From: Eurosta solidaginis
Taxonomy: Eukaryota; Arthropoda; Insecta; Diptera; Tephritidae
Assembly: GCF_040869045.1 (NCBI RefSeq)
Contig: NW_027136973.1
Coordinates: 248,001 to 312,000 of the forward strand
Length of the DNA: 64,000 nucleotides
Direction: 5' to 3'
Part shown: positions 40,201-48,560 of the stretch, piece by piece
How positions within the stretch are numbered: position 1 is the stretch's first letter
How the letters are laid out: each line of letters opens with the position of its first letter
Position numbers and translations under genes: made by a program
Notes under the pieces: model-generated
The model's database searches: none
The model's input: only the letters and a program-made list of their open reading frames with translations
Told to the model about the DNA's origin: nothing

Positions 40201-41370
40201 GTATATCCTTTAACTCTAGAGTTATATTGATAAATAACGTGTACGAATTTGTTTAACCCATTTGTTTTGGTTACTCGACGGCTCCGTTCTCGTGTAGCCT
40301 ACATATTGCGTTTTTTTTAATTTGCTTACCGGGCTAAAGGTTAGCATGCTTAAAATACGTAAGTCGTTTTGTCCAACAAATTTGAGTAGATAACTCAGCA
40401 GTTGTTTCCCTCAGAGCGGCAATTTTTGAGATAGTTATTAAAACTGTTTAAAGGTTGTCAAACGTTGTTTCTCGTTGTATATCCTTTAATTCTAGAGTTA
40501 AATTGATAAATAACGTGTACGAATTTGTTTAACGCATTTGTTTGGGTTACTCGACGTCTCCGTTCTCGTGTAGCCTACATATTGCGTTTTTTTTTTAATT
40601 TGCTTACCGGGCTAAAGGTTGGCATGCTTAAAATACGTAAGTCGTTTTGTTCAACAAATTTGAGTAGATAACTCAGCAGTTATTTGCATCAGAGCGACAA
40701 TTTTTGAGATAGTTATTAAAACTGTTTAAAGGTTGTCAAACGTTGTTTCTCGTTGTATATCCTTTAATTCTAGAGTTAAATTGATAAATAACGTGTACGA
40801 ATTTGTTTAACGCATTTGTTTTGGTTACTCGACGTCTCCGTTCTCTTGTAGCCTACATATTGCGTTTTTTTTAATTTGCTTACCGGGCTAAAGGTTAGCA
40901 TGCTTAAAATACGTAAGTCGTTTTGTTCAACAAATTTAGGTAGATAACTCAGCAGTTGTTTGCATCAGAGCGACAATTTTTGAGATAGTTATTAAAACTC
41001 TTTAAAGGTTGTCAAACGTTGTTTCTCGTTGTATATCCTTTAATTCTAGAGTTAAATTGATAAATAACGTGTACGAATTTGTTTAACGCATTTGTTTTGG
41101 TTACTCGACGTCTCCGTTCTCGTGTAGCCTACATATTGCGTTTTTTTTTTTAATTTGCTTACCGGGCTAAAGGTTACCATGCTTAAAATACGTAAGTCGT
41201 TTTGTTCAACAAATTTGTGTAGATAACTCAGCAGTTGTTTGCATCAGAGCGACAATTTTTGAGATAGTTATTAAAACTGTTTAAAGGTTGTCAAACGTTG
41301 TTTCTCGTTGTATATCCTTTAATTCTAGAGTTAAATTGATAAATAACGTGTACGAATTTGTTTAACCCAT
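23300..41370. repeat. Nested higher-order repeat P-Q-P'-P''-Q'
   Basis: P is about 15 monomers (4.17 kb) and Q about 10 (2.78 kb). Approximate limits are P 23.3-27.5, Q 27.5-30.2, P' 30.2-34.4, P'' 34.4-38.6 and Q' 38.6-41.4 kb. P markers such as aatttcttaccggg lie near 27259, 34206 and 38382 (spacings of about 6947 and 4175 bp). Q markers such as atcaggtgttcgc (28170/39290), gtgttcgaatt (28840/39960), ctcagagcggc (29289/40410), ggttggcatgc (29500/40617) and ggttaccatgc (30050/41174) are about 11.12 kb apart, or 40 monomers. The left part of P is itself the 8-monomer block described above. Confidence 0.88.
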
Positions 41371-43350
41371 TTGTTTTGGTTACTCGACGGTTCCGTTCTC
41401 GTGTAGCCTACATATTGCGTTTTTTTTTTAATTTGCTTACCGGGCTAAAGGTTAGCATGCTTAAAATACGTAAGTCGTTTTGTTCAACAAATTTGAGTAG
41501 ATAACTCAGCAGTTGTTTCCATCAGAGCGACAATTTTTGAGATAGTTATTAAAACTGTTTAAAGGTTGTCAAACGTTGTTTCTCGTTGTATATCCTTTAA
41601 TTCTAGAGTTAAATTGATAAATAACGTGTACGAATTTGTTTAACGCATTTGTTTTGGTTACTCGACGTCTCCGTTCTCGTGTAGCCTACATATTGCGTTT
41701 TTTTTTTAATTTGCTTACCGGGCTAAAGGTTAGCATGCTTAAAATACGTAAGTCATTTTGTTCAACATATTTGAGTAGATAACTCAGCAGTTGTTTGCAT
41801 CAGAGCGACAATTTTTGAGATAGTTATTAAAACTGTTTAAAGGTTGTCAAACGTTGTTTCTCGTTGTATATCCTTTAATTCTAGAGTTAAATTGATAAAT
41901 AACGTGTACGAATTTGTTTAACGCATTTGTTTTGGTTACTCGACGTCTCCGTTCTCGTGTAGCCTACATATTGCGCTTTTTTTTAATTTGCTTACCGGGC
42001 TAAAGGTTAGCATGCTTAAAATACGTAAGTCGTTTTGTTCAACAAATTTGAGTAGATAACTCAGCAGTTGTTTCCATCAGAGCGACAATTTTTGAGATAG
42101 TTATTAAAACTGTTTAAAGGTTGTCAAACGTTGTTTCTCGTTGTATATCCTTTAATTCTAGAGTTAAATTGATAAATAACGTGTACGAATTTGTTTAACG
42201 CATTTGTTTTGGTTACTCGACGTCTCCGTTCTCGTGTAGCCTACATATTGCGTTTTTTTTAATTTGCTTACCGGGCTAAAGGTTAGCATGCTTAAAATAC
42301 GTAAGTCGTTTTGTTCAACAAATTTAAGTAGATAACTCAGCAGTTGTTTGCATCAGAGCGACAATTTTTGAGATAGTTATTAAAACTCTTTAAAGGTTGT
42401 CAAACGTTGTTTCTCGTTGTATATCCTTTAATTCTAGAGTTAAATTGATAAATAACGTGTACGAATTTGTTTAACGCATTTGTTTTGGTTACTCGACGTC
42501 TCCGTTCTCGTGGAGCCTACATATTGCGTTTTTTTTTTTTTAATTTGCTTACCGGGCTAAAGGTTAGCATGCTTAAAATACGTAAGTCGTTTTGTTCAAC
42601 AAATTTAAGTAGATAACTCATCAGTTGTTTGCATCAGAGCGACAATTTTTGAGATAGTTATTAAAACTGTTTAAAGGTTGTCAAACGTTGTTTCTCGTTG
42701 TATATCCTTTAACTCTAGAGTTAAATTGATAAATAACGTGTACGAATTTGCTTAACCCATTTGTTTTGGTTACTCGACGGCTCCGTTCTCGTGTAGCCTA
42801 CATATTGCGTTTTTTTTTAATTTGCTTACCGGGCTAAAGTTAGAATGCTTAAAATACGTAAGTCGTTTTGTTCAACAAATTTGAGTAGATAACTCAGTAG
42901 TTGTTTCCCTCAGAGCGACAATTTTTGAGATAGTTATTAAAACTGTTTAAAGGTTGTCAAACGTTGTTTCTCGTTGTATATCCTTTAATTCTAGAGTTAA
43001 ATTGATAAATAACGTGTACGAATTTGTTTAACGCATTTGTTTTGGTTACTCGACGTCTCCGTTCTCGTGTAGCCTACATATTGCGTTTTTTTTTTTAATT
43101 TGCTTACCGGGCTAAAGGTTAGCATGCTTAAAATACGTAAGTCGTTTTGTTCAACAAATTTGAGTAGATAACTCAGCAGTTATTTGCATCAGAGCGACAA
43201 TTTTTGAGATAGTTATTAAAACTGTTTAAAGGTTGTCAAACGTTGTTTCTCGTTGTATATCCTTTAATTCTAGAGTTAAATTGATAAATAACGTGTTCGA
43301 ATTTGTTTAACGCATTTGTTTTGGTTACTCGACGTCTCCGTTCTCGTGTA
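41370..43350. repeat. Diverged third partial copy of the P-end/Q region
   Basis: Q-type variants reappear in order but with more changes: aacccatttg with gacggttccg near 41370, cgtggagcc near 42510, aactctagag near 42712, tttccctcagagcg near 42905, agttatttgcatc near 43179 and gtgttcgaatt near 43294. The offset from Q' is about 2.5 kb, or 9 monomers, so a unit was lost relative to Q. Confidence 0.6.
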
Positions 43351-43440
43351 GCTTACATATTGCGTTTTTTTTTTAATTTGCTTACCGGGCTAAAGGTTAG
43401 CATGCTTAAAATACGTAAGTCGTTTTGTTCAACAAATTTA

Positions 43441-43526
43441 AGTAGATAACTCATCAGTTGTTTGCATCAGAGCGACAATTTTGAGTAGATAACTCAGCAG
43501 TTGTTTGCATCAGAGCGACAATTTTT
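43441..43526. repeat. 43-bp internal tandem duplication in one monomer
   Basis: The segment beginning agtagataac occurs at 43441 and again at 43484. The first copy carries the aag...catcag subtype and the second the gag...cagcag subtype, so this is not simple slippage of one sequence: two different monomer types were joined. The junction lies where ttttgag and atttgag are similar. Confidence 0.85.
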
Positions 43527-44374
43527 GAGATAGTTATTAAAACTATTTAAAGGTTGTCAAACGTTGTTTCTCGTTGTATATCATCCTTTAACTCTAGAGT
43601 TAAATTGATAAATAACGTGTACGAATTTGTTTAACGCATTTGTTTTGGTTACTCGACGTCTCCGTTCTCGTGTAGCCTACATATTGCGTTTTTTTTTTTA
43701 ATTTGCTTACCGGACTAAAGGTTAGCATGCTTAAAATACGTAAGTCGTTTTGTTCAACAAATTTAAGTAGATAGCTCATCAGTTGTTTGCATCAGAGCGA
43801 CAATTTTTGAGATAGTTATTAAAACTGTTTAAAGGTTGTCAAATGTTGTTTCTCGTTGTATATCCTTTAATTCTAGAGTTAAATTGATAAATAACGTGTA
43901 CGAATTTGTTTAACGCATTTGTTTTGGTTACTCGACGTCTCCGTTCTCGTGTAGCCTACATATTGCGTTTTTTTTTTTTAATTTGCTTACCGGGCTAAAG
44001 GTTAGCATGTTTAAAATACGTAAGTCGTTTTGTTCAACAAATTTGAGTAGATAACTCAGCAGTTGTTTGCATCAGAGCGACAATTTTTGAGATAGTTACT
44101 ATAACTGTTTAAAGGTTGTCAAACGTTGTTTCTCGTTGTATATCCTTTAATTCTAGAGTTAAATTGATAAATAACGTGTACGAATTTGTTTAACGCATTT
44201 GTTTTGGTTACTCGACGTCTCCGTCCTCGTGTAGCCTACATATTGCGTTTTTTTTTTTAATTTGCTTACCGGGCTAAAGGTTAGCATGCTTAAAATACGT
44301 AAGTCGTTTTGTTCAACAAATTTAAGTAGATAACTCATCAGTTGTTTGCACCAGAGCGACAATTTTTGAGATAG

Positions 44375-44409
<35 letters not shown>

Positions 44410-44412
44410 TTT
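44375..44412. repeat. (TTTA)n tail of the LINE
   Basis: About nine tandem TTTA units join satellite on the left to the LINE 3' UTR on the right. In the element's orientation this is a 3' terminal (TAAA)n tract, as in CR1-like and some related LINEs that end in short tandem repeats instead of a plain poly(A). The satellite target at this point reads gttatt, so the first bases could belong to either target or tail. Confidence 0.85.
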
Positions 44413-44647
44413 GTATAAACAATTTGTACAAGTAAGACTTAAGTCTTTTAGGTAGTACATCAATCAGTCTTAAAGATTACAAAGGAAATATGACACATAT
44501 AAATATAATTCCAAAGAAATAATACAAAGAAAACCATAATAATACTAATAACATTAATATCTTAAAAATATCATTATACATTTTAAAACAAAAACATTTT
44601 CGGTACACAGATTAAGAATCAAAGATCGAACTATCGTTTAGGATAAG
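44413..44647 (-). other. LINE 3' untranslated region
   Basis: AT-rich, about 235 bp between the ORF2 stop codon and the TTTA tail. No open frame or other feature was recognised. In LINEs this region is usually what the reverse transcriptase recognises to start target-primed copying. Confidence 0.75.
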
Positions 44648-47518
44648 TTAAGAGCTGAGGAAAGTTATTACTGCTTGTTTGAAACATCCTGCTTTTCGTA
44701 TAGCTTTTATCTTACACGGAAGTGAGTTCCATAGACGGATTGAACTGACAAAGAACATTCTGGATGATGATGAGTACCTAAAGTTCGGAACCAAAAGATT
44801 CATAGTTCGAGTAGACTGACACAACTTTAGTTTTTTAAATAAGTAAGGTGGATTTTGGGAATACAATAGCTTATGCAAGAAGCAAAGATTTCTAATTTTT
44901 AAGAAATTATATACATCGCATCCGAGGATTTGTGTAGAAAATGAAGATATATGATCATACTTCCTTTTAGAAAAAATGAACCGGGCCGCATTGTTTAAGG
45001 CCAATTGTAATTTGTTTAGCGATATCGAGTCAAGGTTACCGTATATAAATTCGCTGTAGGAAATATGAGGTACAATAAGAGATTTCACCAGCTTCATCTT
45101 GGTGTCTCGCGGCAACAAATAGGCAGTTATGTATAAACTTCGTAGAGACCTATAAATTTTACCAATGACAAGGTTCATATGAGCAACGCAAGTCAGAGTG
45201 GAGTTGATTTTAAATCCTAAATTGGTAACCACATCGTGAAAGAATATTTTGTCTCCATTAAGCATAATTTCAGGAAGGTTGTTTAAGTCATACGAGGTGT
45301 TCGATATTGCTATTGCCTTTGATTTAGTTGCATTAAGAGAAAGTTTATTAAATTGAGCCCACTCTCCTATGCGTGCTAAATCTTCATTCAGCCTGAAAAA
45401 TAAGTCTTCGGAAAGACCAATTGGACGAGACATGTATATTTGAGTATCATCGGCATAAAGATGAATGGAGGCATTGCGACAACAGGCGACTATGTCATTA
45501 ATAAAAAGCGTAAAGAGTATTGGACCTAGGATAGATCCTTGCGGAACACCAGATTTTATGGAATTTAAATTTGAGACTTTATCAGCACACTTTACTTGTT
45601 GAAACCGGTTACAGAGGTAGCTTTGCACTAACTTTATGGCATATGGGCTGAAGTTAAAACTAGTTTCAAGTTTGTGAATTAGTACTTCAAAATCAACCAT
45701 GTCAAAAGCTCTTGAGAAATCCAAAAGCACGAGCACGGTAAGTTCATTATTGTCAAAGGCCGGACGTATATCTTCAAGAATCTTAAGCATAGATGTTGCA
45801 CAACTATGCCCCCTTCTAAATCCCGACTGGGCTTCGGATAGCAAATTATTATTATATATATGGTGAGTTATTTGCATTGCTAATAGCTTCTCAAACACCT
45901 TAGATAAGGCAGGTAACAGACTTATTGGTCTAAATTCTTTGTAAGAACACGGAGACCTCGTTTTAGGAACCGGAATAATATTTGCAATTTTCCATTGACT
46001 AGGAAACCTACTGGACATAATTGAGAAATTAAAGATATGTGTTAGCGAAGCGGTGGCGTAAGGTAGAATCAGTTTTATAAATCGTATGCTAATACCGTCA
46101 ATTCCCACGGCATTAGACTTTATAGCAAAAATAGCATCCAGCACATCGCTTTCGGTGACCACTGAAAAATCAAAGGCACTTATATCCAGTCTTCTGTCTA
46201 CACAGGTTACAGCTATTCTGTCATCGATATCATTCTTATTCACATCATTATTTTTTTCAATATTGTTTGTATTACCACACAAGAAATAAGAGTTCATAAC
46301 ATTTGGGTCGTGGCTGCATTCAATGTTATGCTTTTTACAGACTCCGAAAGATCGAAGATTTTTCCAGAGCATTCTCGTTGGCAAATTTGTATTAAATTTA
46401 ATATTCAGGTATGCTACTTTAGCATTCCGAATGAAAAGGGTAGCTTGATTTCTCAGAAGGCGGTAATCTTCCCAGTGCTTATCATCGTGATATCTCTTCC
46501 ACTCCCTGTAAGCCTTCTCCCGTTTTTTTATGTGTTTCAAAACCTCCGGTGTGAACCAGGGCTTTTTATGGCCCTGGATTTTAAAAGATTTTAGCGGAAC
46601 AAATCTATCGAAAAGGTACCAAACCAGGTTATTAAAATATTTTACCTTCTCGTCCAAATTTGAAATGGACAAGCAGCCACTCCAATCAAGACGAGAGGCT
46701 TCTTCATTAAGAAGTTCCATATTAACAGCTTTGTAATTTCTGTAGGTTACGACAGATTCGGGCTCTGCTGTATTAAATTTCAAATCATAGCACAAGAAGA
46801 GCATTTCATGGTCAAAGATACCATCCATCGGAAGCTGGTCAGTATGATTGATATAATTTATATTGTTAACACACATTAAATCTAGCAAACTAGGCTTACT
46901 ATTAGGAGCAAAACGGGTTGCAAATTTATTTATAATTTTTAAGTCACACGCCTGAAAATTATGAATAATACTTTTACTACGGGAATAACAGTTAAGCAGA
47001 TCTACGTAAAAATCTCCACAAATAATGACGTGGTCATAATTTAAAGAAAACTCTGTTATTTTGTGAAAAAGGTGTGTTAAATCGTTAGACCTATTGGGGT
47101 TATAAACACATGCCACAAAACACTTTGTACTGGCATCGCCTATTTCAATAAAAATACATTCAACCTCGTTTGCATGCTCTGAACGATAAAACACTTTTGG
47201 ATTTAAAACATCTTTGCAGTAAATTGCAACACCACCACCACGAATGTTACCTTTTCTGTCATTCCTCAGCAGTACGTATTCATTTATAGAATAAGAATCA
47301 TCATTAACGTTGGATCTGAACCAGGTTTCCGTAAGGCAAATTAAATGAATATTTTGATCGGCAATTAAATACGAAAGGTAATCAAGTTTCTGAGTCGTAA
47401 GACTCCGCACATTTAAGTGACACATATTTAATCTGTTATGACTTTTACAAATTTGACTCAAAATGCATCGCACATGTCCACTGTCAGTGCAATTATTGGT
47501 CAAGTTAACCAAACTCAT
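44648..47518 (-). CDS. LINE ORF2: AP-type endonuclease and reverse transcriptase
   Basis: A 956-residue polyprotein that would nick target DNA and copy the element's RNA in place. Start: the first ATG in the frame (47518-47516); the frame is open for 22 more codons to a TTG and beyond to a TAG at 47611-47609, but contains no earlier ATG. The AP-endonuclease domain covers about residues 30-245: LNVRSL with N36, TETW with E64, GGGVAIY near 94-100, GDFYVD at 168-173, SLLDL with D213 and FDH with H237. The reverse transcriptase covers about 450-780: motif LLDFSRAFD with D600 and D606, SGVPQGSILGP near 656-666 and YADD at 688-691. The C-terminal RLWNSLP motif near 928-934 is typical of these LINEs. 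All RT acidic residues are present. Odd: position 171 is Tyr where GDFN endonucleases have a catalytic Asn, and SDH reads FDH. ORF1 lies upstream. Confidence 0.93.
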   Translation of the reverse strand: MSLVNLTNNCTDSGHVRCILSQICKSHNRLNMCHLNVRSLTTQKLDYLSYLIADQNIHLICLTETWFRSNVNDDSYSINEYVLLRNDRKGNIRGGGVAIYCKDVLNPKVFYRSEHANEVECIFIEIGDASTKCFVACVYNPNRSNDLTHLFHKITEFSLNYDHVIICGDFYVDLLNCYSRSKSIIHNFQACDLKIINKFATRFAPNSKPSLLDLMCVNNINYINHTDQLPMDGIFDHEMLFLCYDLKFNTAEPESVVTYRNYKAVNMELLNEEASRLDWSGCLSISNLDEKVKYFNNLVWYLFDRFVPLKSFKIQGHKKPWFTPEVLKHIKKREKAYREWKRYHDDKHWEDYRLLRNQATLFIRNAKVAYLNIKFNTNLPTRMLWKNLRSFGVCKKHNIECSHDPNVMNSYFLCGNTNNIEKNNDVNKNDIDDRIAVTCVDRRLDISAFDFSVVTESDVLDAIFAIKSNAVGIDGISIRFIKLILPYATASLTHIFNFSIMSSRFPSQWKIANIIPVPKTRSPCSYKEFRPISLLPALSKVFEKLLAMQITHHIYNNNLLSEAQSGFRRGHSCATSMLKILEDIRPAFDNNELTVLVLLDFSRAFDMVDFEVLIHKLETSFNFSPYAIKLVQSYLCNRFQQVKCADKVSNLNSIKSGVPQGSILGPILFTLFINDIVACCRNASIHLYADDTQIYMSRPIGLSEDLFFRLNEDLARIGEWAQFNKLSLNATKSKAIAISNTSYDLNNLPEIMLNGDKIFFHDVVTNLGFKINSTLTCVAHMNLVIGKIYRSLRSLYITAYLLPRDTKMKLVKSLIVPHISYSEFIYGNLDSISLNKLQLALNNAARFIFSKRKYDHISSFSTQILGCDVYNFLKIRNLCFLHKLLYSQNPPYLFKKLKLCQSTRTMNLLVPNFRYSSSSRMFFVSSIRLWNSLPCKIKAIRKAGCFKQAVITFLSS

Positions 47519-47659
47519 AGCAACGAAGCAAAATGAGATCAACAAAGCAGTATGAGGGGGGAAGTAGAAAAAAGAAAAGAACAATAAAGAATGGAAATAA
47601 ACTAAAAACTAATAACACATAAAGCATTGCATTGCAAATATAAGTATGCATTGTTGTTG
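47519..47659 (-). other. LINE ORF1-ORF2 intergenic spacer
   Basis: 141 bp separate the ORF1 stop (47662-47660) from the ORF2 ATG at 47518. The ORF2 frame is closed by TAG at 47611-47609. ORF2 therefore does not overlap ORF1 and would need reinitiation or internal entry for translation. No other signal was recognised. Confidence 0.7.
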
Positions 47660-48511
47660 TCATTGCTCGCTAACAGCAATTCGATCAGCGCTCTCTTTGT
47701 CACTGATTTTCACTGCTTCACCTTGTTGACGTGTACGCACATATACATCTCCACGTATAGAGAAAACAGAAGTAAGTTTTCTCTGTTTTTTTAGTTGCAG
47801 TGCATGCTGCAATGTTTCGCGATTGTTCTTAGTTAGGCACTCATGCACAAAGATCTTTCCATTTTCGTTGCGCCCAATATCACTGAGAGTCACAGATCTT
47901 TTATTTAATTTGCAAAAATTTGAAATTGCTCTTAAAAGCAAGGAACGGTCAGTGGGTGAATTTAGTTTTATTATGATGGGAGAGCTACCGTTTTTGTTCT
48001 TGCTCTTTTGAATGCGAAATGCAGAGCGTATTGACGGCGCGGTCAACTGAACCGAGTTACATATTTTTGTGAAGACTTCGCCTATATCTTCGTTTGGTGT
48101 TTGGGGGACTCCACTTACCAGCACATCAGATAGCACGGCATTGTTTTGGCATTCATTCAACTGAGCCTTTAATGAGTTGACATCAGATCGAATCTGACTG
48201 CATTCACTTTCCGCTGCTTGTACCCTGGACTGCAGACTGCTGAAGCTGCTCTTTAAATTCGAGATCTCAGCAGCCAACTCACCCACTCTCTGAAGAACCC
48301 GCTGTTCCGATTCTCTTAGTTGATCCCTTACTTTTTCTGCAATCTCCTCTAACATGCTCTCTTTCCACAGTATAAGTTTTGCTTCAAGGCGCGAAATCTC
48401 ACCTGAAACTGCCGGTGGGCTCTCAATTTTCGTAGGCTTAACAAATGTTGGTGTGTGAAGCGGAGAATTAGCCGTTTGCCGTGTTGTGATTTTTTTCATT
48501 GGCGGAGCCAT
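47660..48511 (-). CDS. LINE ORF1: coiled-coil, FP-like nucleic-acid-binding protein
   Basis: A 283-residue protein expected to bind the element's RNA and form a ribonucleoprotein. Start: the first ATG (48511-48509); an in-frame TTG four codons earlier is not a likely eukaryotic start, and a second ATG follows at codon 5. Residues 1-35 are polar, basic and proline-rich. About 37-122 is heptad-like and rich in E, L, Q and S, a likely coiled coil for multimerisation. About 128-280 resembles the FP-type domain found in ORF1 of many arthropod CR1-like LINEs: LVSGVPQTPNED near 131-142, SPIIIKLNSP near 177-186, GKIFVHECLTKNNR near 218-231 and the final GDVYVR near 254-259. There is no CCHC zinc knuckle. 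The family call rests on recalled motif resemblance only. The frame is unbroken and spaced normally before ORF2. Confidence 0.85.
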   Translation of the reverse strand: MAPPMKKITTRQTANSPLHTPTFVKPTKIESPPAVSGEISRLEAKLILWKESMLEEIAEKVRDQLRESEQRVLQRVGELAAEISNLKSSFSSLQSRVQAAESECSQIRSDVNSLKAQLNECQNNAVLSDVLVSGVPQTPNEDIGEVFTKICNSVQLTAPSIRSAFRIQKSKNKNGSSPIIIKLNSPTDRSLLLRAISNFCKLNKRSVTLSDIGRNENGKIFVHECLTKNNRETLQHALQLKKQRKLTSVFSIRGDVYVRTRQQGEAVKISDKESADRIAVSEQ

Positions 48512-48560
48512 ATTGGTGGTCAAATTAAAATTGAAATATTAATAAAACAAGCACAGAAGC
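48512..48560 (-). other. LINE 5' leader
   Basis: Only about 49 bp separate the satellite junction from the ORF1 ATG. Many LINEs have a longer 5' UTR with an internal promoter, so the copy may be slightly 5'-truncated or the family may have a minimal leader. Sequence alone does not decide. Confidence 0.65.

Larger units (their letters stand above)
1..44375. repeat. Satellite DNA array, ~278-bp monomer, main block
   Basis: About 160 head-to-tail copies of one monomer fill this block with no other sequence between them. The landmark ggttactcgacg recurs at 283, 561, 839 and 1117, giving a period of 278 bp; small departures come mostly from a T-run of about 7 to 14 bases after attgcg. Copies differ by a few percent or less by eye. 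There is no coding gene: the short open frames of 60-72 codons seen on the minus strand are the same monomer read again and again. Shared rare variants show higher-order blocks, listed separately. I do not recognise the monomer as a named satellite. Size and homogeneity fit centromeric or pericentromeric heterochromatin, but location is an inference. Confidence 0.97.
44376..48560 (-). mobile_element. Non-LTR retrotransposon (CR1/Jockey-like LINE), apparently full length
   Basis: A unit of about 4.18 kb inserted in a satellite monomer. In its own orientation it has a very short 5' leader (about 49 bp), ORF1 (283 codons), a 141-bp gap, ORF2 (956 codons, endonuclease plus reverse transcriptase), a short 3' UTR and a TTTA-type tail. 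The satellite stops after gttatt (to about 44379) and resumes at 48561 with aactgttt, so about 2 bp (aa) of the monomer are missing and no target-site duplication is seen. ORF1 architecture and the tail favour a CR1-like clade. Jockey-group membership is the alternative, to be settled by an RT phylogeny. Both ORFs are open, but the endonuclease carries a suspicious substitution. Confidence 0.92.

Noticed and set aside
1..44375. CRISPR-like array of regular repeats
   Set aside because: The unit is about 278 bp with no unique spacers, and the context is eukaryotic satellite DNA with LINE and Gypsy insertions.
1..44375. Ribosomal DNA spacer subrepeats or tRNA/5S gene arrays
   Set aside because: No rRNA, 5S or tRNA box sequence was recognised in the monomer.
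46086..46736. Plus-strand open frames opposite LINE ORF2
   Set aside because: They are antisense shadows of a well-supported reverse transcriptase gene.
47519..47584. Longer ORF2 starting at a TTG upstream of the ATG
   Set aside because: TTG is not an expected eukaryotic start, and the extra 22 residues show no conserved motif. The first ATG at 47518 was preferred.
47823..48011. Plus-strand open frame opposite LINE ORF1
   Set aside because: Antisense shadow of ORF1 with no recognisable motif.
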